A stretch of 64,000 nucleotides of DNA. Source: Actinokineospora bangkokensis (GTDB lineage: Bacteria > Actinomycetota > Actinomycetes > Mycobacteriales > Pseudonocardiaceae). Positions 43,333 to 51,827 of this stretch are shown in pieces. Numbering within the stretch: position 1 is the stretch's first letter; each line of letters begins with the position of its first letter. Under the pieces are notes generated by a model. That model saw only the letters and a list, made by a program, of their open reading frames with translations. It made no database searches and was not told where the DNA came from. The stretch spans positions 288,057-352,056 of the forward strand of contig NZ_MKQR01000028.1 of the NCBI RefSeq assembly GCF_001940455.1, given 5' to 3'. The translations under genes were made by a program, and so were the position numbers.

Positions 43333-44430
43333 GTGGAACAGGCGCGAGCGGTGCCGTGGGACTTCCGGGACGCGGAGTTCCCCGCGGTCCCGTACCCGGG
43401 CGCGCGCCCGCCCTACTCCTACGCCCACGTCGACGGCGCGGGCGTGCGCGTCACGACCTCCCCGTCCGGGTGGCTGGCGGGCGGCGCGGACCTCGACGCG
43501 TGGCTCACCGCGCACGGCGGCGCCCCGATGGCGGGCCGCCTGCCGGTGCTGTCCTACGGCTCGAACCCCTGCCCCGCCAAGCTGACCTGGCTGCGCGAGG
43601 CCCTGGGCCTGCCCGGTCCCGTCGTCGTCCTGCGGGTGCGCTGCACCGGGCTCGCCGCGGTGTGGGCGGCCGGGTTCCGGGTGGTCGACGACCAGCGCCC
43701 GGCGGTGCTGGCCGCCGCGGGCGGCAGCGAGGACCACGCCGTGCTGATGCTGACCCCCGAGCAGATCGCGGTCCTGGACGTGTGCGAGGGCCGGGGCCAC
43801 CGCTACGCCCTCGCCCGCGTGCACACCGGCACCACCACCCAGCTCGACGACGGCACCCGGCTCGACGACGTGCTGGCCTACGTCGGCGCCGCCGAGATCC
43901 GCCGCCCGCTGCTGGTGCGCGGCGCGCCCGTGCGCTGCGCCGAGGTCCCCCAGGCCGAGGCGGTCGGGCTCGTCGGCGTCCCCGCCGCGGGCGACGGGCT
44001 GCGCACCACGGTCGTCGAGGGCGCCCCGGACCCGGACTCCTTCCCCCGCAGCCTGTTCGTCTACGGCACCCTGCAACCCGGTGGCCGCGCCTGGCCGCTG
44101 CTGCGCCCCTGGTCGGCGGGCGAGCCGACCCGCGCGCACCTGCCCGGCACCCTCTACGACACCGGCCACGGCTACCCGGCGATCCGCCTCGACGACGGCC
44201 CCGGCATCGACGGCTGGCGCGTCCCGCTGGCGTCCCGGGTGGACTTCGCCGCGCTCGACGACTACGAGGGCCCCGAGTACACCCGTGTGCGCGTGGTGGT
44301 GGACGGGGCCCTCGCCTGGACGTACCTGTGGACCGACCCGGTGGACGGCATGCGCGTGCTCGCCGGGCCCTGGCCCGTGGGGGAGCTGGGCTCGGGCCCG
44401 GCCAGCACGCCGCCGGGCCTCAGCGGGTGA
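43333..44430 (+). CDS. Two-domain gamma-glutamylcyclotransferase-like protein
   Basis: A 365-residue protein with two GGCT/AIG2-like regions. The N-terminal part has LPVLSYGSNPCPAKLTWLRE (YGSN motif near residue 75) but a divergent remainder. The C-terminal part (about 240-360) has SLFVYGTLQPGGRAW (YGTLxPG near residue 243) and ALDDYEGPEYTRVRV, with the catalytic-type Glu in YEG. The family cleaves gamma-glutamyl amines or peptides to release 5-oxoproline. GTG 43333 has GAGGGGG 7 nt upstream. It overlaps the C39 peptidase gene by 11 bp, tail to tail. The substrate is unknown. Confidence 0.78.
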   Translation: MEQARAVPWDFRDAEFPAVPYPGARPPYSYAHVDGAGVRVTTSPSGWLAGGADLDAWLTAHGGAPMAGRLPVLSYGSNPCPAKLTWLREALGLPGPVVVLRVRCTGLAAVWAAGFRVVDDQRPAVLAAAGGSEDHAVLMLTPEQIAVLDVCEGRGHRYALARVHTGTTTQLDDGTRLDDVLAYVGAAEIRRPLLVRGAPVRCAEVPQAEAVGLVGVPAAGDGLRTTVVEGAPDPDSFPRSLFVYGTLQPGGRAWPLLRPWSAGEPTRAHLPGTLYDTGHGYPAIRLDDGPGIDGWRVPLASRVDFAALDDYEGPEYTRVRVVVDGALAWTYLWTDPVDGMRVLAGPWPVGELGSGPASTPPGLSG

Positions 44431-45667
44431 TGATGTAGGCCACACCGCCCGAGCCGGACGCGGTGCCGCCGGAACTGGTGTGCCGCTTGGTGCGCAGCCA
44501 GATCGTCTCGAACTGCGCCCGCTTGTACACGTGGCGCACGGCGGCGTTGCCGGGCGAGGCCGGGTCGTTGGCGATGACGTCGCCCGCCGGGGTGAAGCCG
44601 ATGACCACCATCAGGTGCCCGGCCGTGCCGTACCCGGCGCCGTCGAGCTCCTGCTTCTCGAACGACTGCGAGGTGACCACCGGGATGCCCCGGGCGATGT
44701 AGGACTCCAGCTCGTTCAGCGACCGCAACCGGGTCACGTGCGCCTTGAGCCCGTAGGTGGCGGCGTAGGCGGTGTTGAACGGCCAGTTGCCCGTGCCGTC
44801 GTAGTCCGCGTCGTAGGTGCCCCGCGCCGCGTGGTCCACCGACGGGTCGGCGTAGGTGGGGTCCACCCAGGACAGCGCCTCGGGCGAGGGCCGCTCGCCC
44901 CAGTACTCGATGACCATCTGCGTCGAGGTGGGGCTGCACCACGCCTCACCGCCACCGCCGTACTGCGGGTACTCGCCGACGTGGACGTTCTGGGAGTAGG
45001 CGGGCACCGGCAGCTCCACCCCGCGCGGCAGCGACGGCCGCGACGCCGGGACCTCGAAGCGCGCCGGGACCGCCGAGGTCATCGCCCCGAGGGTGCGCAC
45101 GACCGGGGTGGCCCGGGTGCCCGCGAGCCGGTACAGCGTCACCTTGAGCTGGTAGGCGCGCAGCGGGTGCCCGGACGCCGCGACGAACGTGTCCACGTCG
45201 ACGTAGCCGGTGTCGTCGGACTGGTCGGGCACGCTGGTCCGGGTGATGTCCTGGTCGCCCGACGCCCAGCGGCCCAGGGTGAACCAGGTGGCCCCCTCGC
45301 CCTTGACCTGCACCTGCAACCACGTGCCCGCCGGGGTGTCGGCGTTCCACGACGCCACCAGCTGCGTGGCGTCGAAGCCCGGCCGGTACACCGGGGAGGT
45401 CCAGCTGCCGAACTCGTAGCGGCGGGTGGTCCCCAGACCGGGCTCGGTGTGCTCCACGGCACCGGCCGGTCGCCCGATCCGCAGCCCGCGCTGGCCCGGC
45501 AGCAGGCCCTCCGCGCGCCCCGCGCCCGCGTCGCGGGGCAGGGTCCACTGGTGGTAGTCCACCGGAGCGGGGTCGGCCGCACCCCCGGTCGCGGTCGCGG
45601 GCAGGGCGGCGGACGTGGTGGCGGCCAGCGCGACCACCCCCGCGGTGAGCAGGCGCATGGGTCTCAT
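44420..45667 (-). CDS. Secreted C39-family cysteine peptidase-like protein
   Basis: A 415-residue exported protein. The signal peptide (MRPMRLLTAGVVALAATTSA, ending about ATA at 25-27) is followed by a beta-rich domain (residues 35-225) and a papain-fold C39-like domain. This has the catalytic Cys in GGEAWCSPTSTQMVIEYWG near residue 243, His in GTAGHLMVVIGFTPAGD and Asn/Asp in VIANDPASPGN. Unlike bacteriocin-processing C39 domains it is not fused to an ABC transporter, so it is probably a wall or medium peptidase. No peptide substrate gene is adjacent. Confidence 0.85.
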   Translation of the reverse strand: MRPMRLLTAGVVALAATTSAALPATATGGAADPAPVDYHQWTLPRDAGAGRAEGLLPGQRGLRIGRPAGAVEHTEPGLGTTRRYEFGSWTSPVYRPGFDATQLVASWNADTPAGTWLQVQVKGEGATWFTLGRWASGDQDITRTSVPDQSDDTGYVDVDTFVAASGHPLRAYQLKVTLYRLAGTRATPVVRTLGAMTSAVPARFEVPASRPSLPRGVELPVPAYSQNVHVGEYPQYGGGGEAWCSPTSTQMVIEYWGERPSPEALSWVDPTYADPSVDHAARGTYDADYDGTGNWPFNTAYAATYGLKAHVTRLRSLNELESYIARGIPVVTSQSFEKQELDGAGYGTAGHLMVVIGFTPAGDVIANDPASPGNAAVRHVYKRAQFETIWLRTKRHTSSGGTASGSGGVAYIITR

Positions 45668-45720
45668 GCGGGAGATTTTCGCGGCACCGCGGCGGTGTGT
45701 AAATGGGTGTCACCCGCGGG

Positions 45721-46290
45721 TCAGGCCCGGCCGTCTGCCTCCAGCTCGGCGAGGAAGTCCGACCAGAACTCCTCCACGCAGCGCTCGAACCGGATGCCCA
45801 GCTCCAGCGACTTGAGCTGCCAGGGCGTCGCCACCCCGGAGACCTGCGCGTACTGCGCCACGTAGGCGTCGGCGCGGGCCTTGTGCGAGGAGTGCCGGTC
45901 GCGGGCCAGACCGGCCAGCACCGCCGGGTCGCCCTCCCCGGCGAAGAACAGCTTGAGCAGCCCCAGGTCGCGCACCTCGGTCTGGTCGTGGGTCGGCGCC
46001 GAGAGCCAGTCGCCCAGCGCCGCGCGGCCCGCCTCGGTGATCGAGTAGGTGCGCCTGCGCCTGCCGCCCTCCTCGGTGCTCGCCTCGACCAGCCCGTCCT
46101 CGACCAGCCTGCTCGGCTCGTCGTAGAGCTGCGAGTGCGCGAAGGCCCAGAAGTTGCCGATGGTGTAGCCGACCCGCTGCTTGAGGTCGTAGCTGGTGGC
46201 CGGGCCCGCGCTGAGCATGCCCAGGACCACGTACGAGGTGGCGTTGAGCTTGCGCGCGCGCCCACCGGACCGGTTCGCCAGCTCGGCCAC
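45721..46290 (-). CDS. PadR family transcriptional regulator
   Basis: A 189-residue regulator with an N-terminal PadR winged helix: LNATSYVVLGMLSAGPATSY, DLKQRVGYTIGNFWAFAHSQ, LYDEPSRLVEDGLVEASTEE, then RRRRTYSITEAGRAALGDWL. The helical C-terminal half (Vir_act_alpha_C-like) is used for dimerisation. GTG 46290 has GGGGAG directly adjacent, so the start is uncertain. It lies 152 bp downstream of an acyl-CoA ligase gene on the same strand, past a hairpin, so it may be independently expressed. The target is unknown. Confidence 0.85.
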   Translation of the reverse strand: MAELANRSGGRARKLNATSYVVLGMLSAGPATSYDLKQRVGYTIGNFWAFAHSQLYDEPSRLVEDGLVEASTEEGGRRRRTYSITEAGRAALGDWLSAPTHDQTEVRDLGLLKLFFAGEGDPAVLAGLARDRHSSHKARADAYVAQYAQVSGVATPWQLKSLELGIRFERCVEEFWSDFLAELEADGRA

Positions 46291-46397
46291 CTCCCCAGGT
46301 TGCTCGTCCCGCCCGCCGGCGACTCTACCCAGCCCAGGCTAGCCGCGGTGGCGCAGGACGCGCCCGCGTCCGGCCCAGCGCCCGCCGCCGGACGGCC

Positions 46398-46432
46398 GAC
46401 CGCGCGGGCGCCCGGCGGGCACCCGCGCGGTC
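46398..46432 (-). terminator. Hairpin terminator of the 546-residue acyl-CoA ligase
   Basis: Arms GACCGCGCGGG (46398-46408) and CCCGCGCGGTC (46422-46432) pair exactly; the hairpin starts 11 bp after the stop on the minus strand. Confidence 0.65.
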
Positions 46433-46442
46433 GGGCCGGGCC

Positions 46443-48083
46443 TCAGCCCAGCCGGGTCACGTCCAACCGGCCGTCGGCGTGCTGGGCGCGCAGGACCTTC
46501 TTGTCGAACTTGCCGACGCTGGTCTTGGGCACCTCCGGCACGAACGCCCAGTTCTCCGGCAGCTGCCACTTGGCGACCTTGTCGGTCAGGAACTCGCGCA
46601 GCTCCTCCGGCCCGGCCGCGGCGCCCTCCTTGAGCACCACGGCCACCAGCGGCCGCTCGTCCCACTTCGGGTCCGGCACGCCGATCACCGCCGCCTCGGC
46701 CACCGCCGGGTGGCCCATCACCGCGTTCTCCAGGTCCACCGAGGAGATCCACTCGCCGCCGGACTTGATGATGTCCTTGGACCGGTCGGTCAGGGTGAGG
46801 AAGCCGTCGTGGGTCAGCGTGCCCACGTCACCGGTGCGCAGCCAGCCGTCGTGGAACTTCTCGCTGCCCTCGCCGTCCTCGTCGAGCCGGTAGTAGGACG
46901 CGGCGATCCACGGCCCGCGCACCTCCAGCTCGCCCACCGAGGCGCCGTCCCACGGCAGCTCCTGGCCCTGGTCGCCGACCAGCCGGGCGCTCACCGAGGC
47001 GGGCAGGCGGCCCTGGGTGTAGCGGTAGCGCCACTCCTCGTCCTCGGCCAGGCCCGCGGGCGGGCGGCACACCGTGCCCAGCGGCGAGGTCTCGGTCATG
47101 CCCCACGCGTGCACGATGTGGATGCCGAACTTCTCCTGGAAGGCGTGCATCATCGCGGGCGGGCACGCCGAGCCGCCCACCACGACCTCGCGCAGCGAGC
47201 TGAGGTCGGAGTCCGGGTGCGCGTCGAGGTACTGGAGCACGCCCTGCCAGATCGTCGGCACCGCGGCGGAGTGGGTGGGGCGCAGCTGCTCGATCATCGC
47301 CACCAGCGGCTCGGGCTGCAGGAACCGGTCCGGCATCACCAGCGACGCGCCGGACATGAACGCCGCGTACGGCATGCCCCAGGACATCGCGTGGAACTGC
47401 GGCACGATCACCAGCGAGCGGTCGGTGGGGGACAGGCCCATGCCGTCGGCCATGCAGACCTGCATCGAGTGCAACCAGATCGACCGGTGCGAGTAGACGA
47501 CGCCCTTGGGGTTGCCCGTGGTGCCGGAGGTGTAGCACATGGCCGCCGCGCTGCGCTCGTCCACGTCCGGCCACTCGAACTCGGCGGGCTGGGCGGCCAG
47601 CAGCTCGTCCCAGGAGTGCACCTGCACGCCCTCCGGGGCGGTCAGCGCCTCGGCCGGGCCGTTGGCCACGACCACGTGCTCGACGGTGGTGAACGTGGGC
47701 AGCTGCTTGGCCAGCAGCGGGGCCACCGTGGCGTCGACGATGACCACGCGGTCCTCGGCGTGGTTGGCGATGTAGGTCAGCTGCTCGGGGAACAGGCGCA
47801 GGTTCAGGGTGTGCAGCACCGCGCCCATCGCGGGCACCGCCAGGTAGGCGGTCTGGTGCTCGGCGTTGTTCCACATGAAGGTCGCGACCCGCTCGTCGCC
47901 GGTGACCCCGAGGGAGCGCAGCGCGTTGGCCAGCCGCGCGGCCTGCTCGCCGATCTCGGCGAAGGTGGTCACCCGGCTGCCCGCGCCGGTCCAGGTGTGG
48001 ACCTGCGTGCCACCGTGCACGGTCGCCCCGTGCCGCAGCAGCGCGCCGATGGACAGGTTCCCGTCCTGCATGGTGCTCAACAT
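46443..48083 (-). CDS. Fatty-acyl-CoA ligase (AMP-binding, medium/long-chain type)
   Basis: A 546-residue ANL-superfamily enzyme forming acyl-CoA through an acyl-adenylate. Motifs: P-loop YTSGTTGNPKGVVYSHRS near residue 188; HAWGMTETSPLG (A5); DGWLRTGDVGTLTHDGFLTL with TDRSKDIIKSGGEWIS (hinge); and the catalytic Lys in KTSVGKFDKK at the end. The N-terminal GALLRHGATVHGGTQVHTW is typical of AlkK/FadD-type long-chain ligases. ATG 48083 (LSTMQDGNLSIG) is 11 nt from AGGGAG. A role in fatty acid degradation is likely but not proven. Confidence 0.9.
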   Translation of the reverse strand: MLSTMQDGNLSIGALLRHGATVHGGTQVHTWTGAGSRVTTFAEIGEQAARLANALRSLGVTGDERVATFMWNNAEHQTAYLAVPAMGAVLHTLNLRLFPEQLTYIANHAEDRVVIVDATVAPLLAKQLPTFTTVEHVVVANGPAEALTAPEGVQVHSWDELLAAQPAEFEWPDVDERSAAAMCYTSGTTGNPKGVVYSHRSIWLHSMQVCMADGMGLSPTDRSLVIVPQFHAMSWGMPYAAFMSGASLVMPDRFLQPEPLVAMIEQLRPTHSAAVPTIWQGVLQYLDAHPDSDLSSLREVVVGGSACPPAMMHAFQEKFGIHIVHAWGMTETSPLGTVCRPPAGLAEDEEWRYRYTQGRLPASVSARLVGDQGQELPWDGASVGELEVRGPWIAASYYRLDEDGEGSEKFHDGWLRTGDVGTLTHDGFLTLTDRSKDIIKSGGEWISSVDLENAVMGHPAVAEAAVIGVPDPKWDERPLVAVVLKEGAAAGPEELREFLTDKVAKWQLPENWAFVPEVPKTSVGKFDKKVLRAQHADGRLDVTRLG

Positions 48084-48497
48084 CGTTGATCAAGCTCCCT
48101 GGGGATCACGGCCGCGGCCGTCGGTGGTCAGCGGGCCCCGACAAAACCTACTCGCGGTAAGAACGATAGTCCGGAAGTGGCGTGCGCAACACTCCCGGAC
48201 GCACGGGCGCTTGTCCACGATGTCGCTTTCCGGAACCCGGACGGTCGCCAAACGATCATGCTGTCACTCAGCGTGCGCCCCGCGTGCCGCCCGCCCTCCC
48301 CAGGAGGTTTGCGCGTGTCGGGGGTATGTTCGCCCCCGAGGTGTCGTTTACTGGTGAAAGGCGTCGGGCGGCCGGGTCGCGCGGTGTGTCCGGGGTGGGC
48401 AGTGCTCCCCGCCCCGGTGACTGTCGGTAGTCGCGACGCCTCGTGATCGCAGGCCCGCCGCCAGCCGCGGCGGGTGAAGAAGGAAAGGACAACCACG
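48084..48497. other. 414-bp divergent intergenic region before the mIHF gene
   Basis: No frame here has both a ribosome site and a recognisable product. Base composition is less GC-rich than the genes. It must hold the ligase promoter on the minus strand and a long upstream region for the mIHF gene; I see no riboswitch-like structure and no confident -35/-10 pair. Confidence 0.5.
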
Positions 48498-48809
48498 TTG
48501 GCTCTGCCCACGTTGACTCCCGAGCAGCGCGCCGAGGCGCTGGCCAAGGCCGCCGAGGCGCGCAAGGCGCGTTCGGAGCTGCTGGCGTCGATCAAGTCCG
48601 GCGAGCAGACCGTCGCGTCGGTGCTCGGCAAGGCCAAGGACGACAAGACCATCGGCAAGACCAAGGTCTCCGCCCTGCTCAAGGCCGTCCCCGGCCTGGG
48701 CGCGGTGAAGGTCGCCGCCCTGCTGGAGCAGGCCGGGATCGACCCCGACCGCCGCGCGGCGGGCCTGGGTGACCGCCAGCGCGCCGCGCTCATCGAGGCG
48801 CTCGGCTGA
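48498..48809 (+). CDS. mihF: Actinobacterial integration host factor (mIHF/sIHF)
   Basis: A 103-residue nucleoid-associated protein. The family start LALPTLTPEQRAEALAKAAE is followed by a basic helix and an H2TH-like DNA-binding part: KTKVSALLKAVPGLGAVKVA, LLEQAGIDPDRRAAGLGDRQ. It compacts DNA and aids recombination, replication and gene control in mycobacteria and Streptomyces. The start is TTG 48498: homologues begin at this residue and AGGAAAGG lies about 9 nt upstream. An upstream GTG at 48474 would place that ribosome site inside the gene. Unlike the usual arrangement next to gmk, it is flanked by an acyl-CoA ligase and isochorismate synthase, so it may be a second copy. Confidence 0.9.
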   Translation: MALPTLTPEQRAEALAKAAEARKARSELLASIKSGEQTVASVLGKAKDDKTIGKTKVSALLKAVPGLGAVKVAALLEQAGIDPDRRAAGLGDRQRAALIEALG

Positions 48810-48826
48810 CCGCTCGCGAGGACTTC

Positions 48827-48866
48827 CGCCGGGGGCGGGCGGCCGACCGGCCGCCCGCCCCCGGCG
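48827..48866 (+). terminator. Perfect 18-bp hairpin terminator of mihF
   Basis: Arms 48827-48844 and 48849-48866 are exact complements (CGCCGGGGGCGGGCGGCC) with a GACC loop. Confidence 0.75.
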
Positions 48867-48920
48867 CGTCGTGGCCCACCCCACCCCGGGTGGCCCGGCC
48901 GCGGTGCCCGCACCGGGCGC

Positions 48921-50054
48921 ATGATGGGTGTCGTGGTCGACGACGGGGTGCTCAACTACCGGCCGGGGGCGTTCGCGCTGGCCGGTCCGACATCGCTGCT
49001 GGTCGCTGAGGGTGAGCGCGCCCGGGTGGCCGAGACGGGCCGAACCGACCCCGCCGACGCCGTGGCCAAGGCCCTCGCCGACACCGGCGCGCCGCTCGCG
49101 GTCGGCGCCCTGCCCTTCGACGTGGGCGCCCCGTCCCACCTGGTGGTCCCAGAATCGGTCAAAACGGGCGGCGCGGCGCAGCTCACACCAGGTTCGCCCC
49201 CCCGGCTGACCCCCACAAGGGTGTCACCCGACCCGGCGGCCCCCGACTACGCGGCGGCGGTCGCCGCCGCGGTGGCCGAACTGCGCGCGGGCGGCCCGCT
49301 GCGCAAGGTGGTGCTGGCCAGGGCGCTGCGCGTGGCCTTCGACACCGCCCCCGACCTCGCCGCCCTGCTGCCGGGCCTGGCCGCGGCCACCCCCCACGCG
49401 CACACCTTCGCCACCCCGCTGCCCGGCGGCGCCACCCTCTTCGGCGCCTCACCCGAGCTGCTGGTCTCCCGCCGCGGCCCGCGGGTGGTGTCCAACCCGC
49501 TCGCCGGGTCCGCCCCGCGCGGCAGCACCCCCGCCGAGGACCGCGAGCGCGCCGCCGCCCTCGCCGCCTCCGCCAAGGACCTGGCCGAGCACCGCGTGGT
49601 CGTCGAGGCGGTGGCCGACACCCTCGCCCCCTTCTGCTCCGACCTGCGGGTCCCCGCGGGCCCCTCGCTCGTCGCCACCCCGACCGTGTGGCACCTGTCC
49701 ACCCGCATCACCGGCGAACTGGCCGACCCCTCGGTCTCCGCCCTGCGCCTGGCCTCCGCCCTGCACCCCACCCCCGCCGTCTGCGGCACCCCCACCACCG
49801 ACGCCCGCCGCGCCATCGCCCGGCTGGAGCCCTTCGACCGCGGCTTCTACGGCGGCGCCGTCGGCTGGACCGACCACTCCGGCGACGGCACCTGGGTCGT
49901 GGCCATCCGCTGCGCCCGCCTCGCGGGCACCGAGATGACCCTCTACGCCGGAGCGGGCATCATGCCCGACTCCGACCCGGACGCGGAGCTGGCCGAGACC
50001 TCGGCCAAGTTCGCCACCCTCCTGCGCGGCCTGGGCCTCCCCCCGCTCGGCTGA
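48921..50054 (+). CDS. Isochorismate synthase (MenF/EntC/DhbC family)
   Basis: A 377-residue chorismate-utilising enzyme. The catalytic domain (residues about 110-375) has LRKVVLARALRVAFD, FGASPELLVSRRGPRVVSNP with LAGSAPRG, TVWHLSTRITGEL, LHPTPAVCGTPTTDARRAIA and FDRGFYGGAVGWTD, then YAGAGIMPDSDPDAELAETS with the metal-binding Glu. These match isochorismate synthases (chorismate to isochorismate) serving menaquinone or catecholate/salicylate siderophores. No other men or siderophore gene is here, so the pathway is undetermined. The start is uncertain: ATG 48921, ATG 48924 and GTG 48933 are all in frame without a ribosome site. Confidence 0.87.
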   Translation: MMGVVVDDGVLNYRPGAFALAGPTSLLVAEGERARVAETGRTDPADAVAKALADTGAPLAVGALPFDVGAPSHLVVPESVKTGGAAQLTPGSPPRLTPTRVSPDPAAPDYAAAVAAAVAELRAGGPLRKVVLARALRVAFDTAPDLAALLPGLAAATPHAHTFATPLPGGATLFGASPELLVSRRGPRVVSNPLAGSAPRGSTPAEDRERAAALAASAKDLAEHRVVVEAVADTLAPFCSDLRVPAGPSLVATPTVWHLSTRITGELADPSVSALRLASALHPTPAVCGTPTTDARRAIARLEPFDRGFYGGAVGWTDHSGDGTWVVAIRCARLAGTEMTLYAGAGIMPDSDPDAELAETSAKFATLLRGLGLPPLG

Positions 50055-50182
50055 ACCGCCCGCGGGCACCGGCCACGGCTCGGCCGGTTGCGGGGGTGCG
50101 CCGGGGTGCTGGACCCCCGGCCCGGACCCCTCACCCCGCGACAAGCACCGCGCGGACCCTGGGACGCGGCGCCCGCAGGGGA

Positions 50183-50195
50183 TACGCTCCGGCGG
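50183..50195 (+). promoter_or_regulatory. Leaderless promoter of the PucR-type regulator gene
   Basis: TACGCT at 50183-50188 lies 6 nt before the GTG start; there is no ribosome site. Confidence 0.4.
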
Positions 50196-50986
50196 TGGTC
50201 GACCTCGCCCCGGGCCCAGAGATGGCCGACGTGACCGTGTACCAGGAGTTCGGTGGCGTGCCCTCGGACGAGAAGGTGCGCCGCGAGCTGGTCGACCGGT
50301 TGCTGGAGGGTCGGTTCAGCCGCCGCTCGGAGCTCGACGACGCCGCCAGGGTGCTGGAGCTGCCCGAGGACGGGCTGTTCGTGGTCCTCTACGGCGACGG
50401 CGCCACCGACGAGGCCCGGCCCGAGGTCAGCGTCACCGCCGTCGACCCCGCCCGCGGCCGGGTGATCGTCTGGCGCAGCCTGCCCGAGGCCGAGATCGGC
50501 ATCGTGGCCGTGGAGCAGGTCTCCGACTTCGAGGGCCTGCGCGCCGCCCTGGCGGGCACCGGCCAGGTCATCGGCATGAGCCGCCCCGTCGTCGGCCTCA
50601 CCCGGGTGCCCGCCGCCCTGCGCCGCGCGCGCATCGCCCGCCGGTGCCTGGCCCCCGGCGACACCGGCGTCGCGGTCTTCGGCGAACACCCGATCAGCAC
50701 CCTCGTCGCAGGCGCCCCCAAGCTGGCCAAGGAGGTCGCCGCCGAGGTCCTGTCCGCCCTCACCGAGCTGGACGACGGCGAGCGCGACGACCTGCTCGGC
50801 ACCCTGCGCCTCTGGTACGACCACGGCGGCCAGGCCAAGGACGTCGCGGACGTGCTCGGCGTGCACCCCAACACCGTCCGCTACCGCCTGCGCCGCGTCC
50901 AGGAGCTCACCGAACGCGACCTCGACGACCCGCGCGCGGTGGCCGAGCTGTACCTCGCCCTGGAGTCCGCCCGCCTCGACCCCTGA
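50195..50986 (+). CDS. PucR/CdaR-type helix-turn-helix regulator
   Basis: A 263-residue regulator. The C-terminal 60 residues form the PucR-C/HTH_30 domain: LRLWYDHGGQAKDVADVLGV, HPNTVRYRLRRVQELTERDL, DDPRAVAELYLALESARL. The N-terminal 200 residues contain a GGDEF-like regulatory region typical of this group (for example VIGMSRPVVGLTRVPAALRR), without readable catalytic residues. GTG 50195 fits a leaderless transcript; ATG 50222 is possible. It follows isochorismate synthase after 140 bp, but a functional link is not shown. Effector and targets are unknown. Confidence 0.82.
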   Translation: MVDLAPGPEMADVTVYQEFGGVPSDEKVRRELVDRLLEGRFSRRSELDDAARVLELPEDGLFVVLYGDGATDEARPEVSVTAVDPARGRVIVWRSLPEAEIGIVAVEQVSDFEGLRAALAGTGQVIGMSRPVVGLTRVPAALRRARIARRCLAPGDTGVAVFGEHPISTLVAGAPKLAKEVAAEVLSALTELDDGERDDLLGTLRLWYDHGGQAKDVADVLGVHPNTVRYRLRRVQELTERDLDDPRAVAELYLALESARLDP

Positions 50987-51175
50987 TCAGGCCGAGGCGA
51001 ACGACGCCCGCACCGGCGCCGCCGCGGGTGAACAGCGCCGCGCCCCGAGCCATCGGCGCCGGCGTCCACCCCGACGACGCGCCGCAGCCGGGGCGCACGG
51101 CCACCGGCACCGTCCGGGTCCCCGGGCATCGCCGCGCGCCAGGACGGCAGCAGAGGGCCGAAGGCCGCGGGGCCC

Positions 51176-51411
51176 GCTGACGGCGGGACGACGGCTCAGG
51201 CCGCCGCAGCGGAGGGGCGGGGCTGCGGAGGGGCGGGGCTGCGGCGGCCTGCTGATGGCGGGACGGCGGCTGGGGCCGCCACAGCGGAGGGCCAGGGTTT
51301 GTGGGGGCGGGGTGATGGCCGGGGACGACGGCCAGGGCCGCCGCAGCGGAGGGCCAGGGGCTGCGGGGGCCTGCTGACGGCCGGGGACGGCGGCCGGGCC
51401 GCCGCATTCGG
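51176..51411. repeat. Degenerate GC-rich tandem repeat, four units of 60-75 bp
   Basis: Units begin at about 51176, 51251, 51311 and 51373, each opening GSTGAYGGC and containing GGCCGCCGCAGCGGAGGG or a variant. The first unit has an internal 15-bp duplication (GGAGGGGCGGGGCTGC). It lies in an 840-bp stretch without a gene. Confidence 0.7.
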
Positions 51412-51827
51412 GCACCTCCCCGGGCCCCGTCCCCGCGGCTGCGCGGGGCGCCCCGGGGCAAGTCCACCACCCCGTGTCGCCAGCGGAGGTGGTCACCCGC
51501 GTTGCCTCGCCCTGCGCGCCTGCCCGTGCGTTGTGCTGCGGGCGCGGGTCGGGCAACTGCGGCGGTGTCGTTCTGGGCCTGTTGGGGTGGCCGGCTTCGG
51601 TGGGGCCTGGTGTTCGGTGTGCGGCCGCCGCCCCCGCGCTCTTCCTCTGCTCAAGCGTAATCGGGAGGTACGACAGAAATCAGAGCCTCAAGGCAGCTAT
51701 CCACAACCCGGACGAGTGAATCGCGTGCGATCCCGACGAGCGGGCCTGGGCCTACCAGCGCTTCGTCCCGACACGGCACACTACCACCGGATCACTCCCC
51801 GGGCGGGTGCTGAACCGCCCGTGCGGG
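51412..51827. other. Gene-free stretch with possible decayed coding remnant
   Basis: This follows the tandem repeat and has lower GC, especially 51650-51720. Short frames in two registers (LKAAIHNPDE, then a stop at 51717, then CDPDERAWAYQRFV at about 51726-51767) look protein-like, but none has a start or a known domain. It may be a remnant of a lost gene or simply upstream DNA; I cannot tell. Confidence 0.25.

Noticed and set aside
48177-48446. Small frames upstream of mihF
   Set aside because: They are Arg/Pro/Cys-rich, overlap each other in different registers, and have no homologue-like motif or ribosome site.
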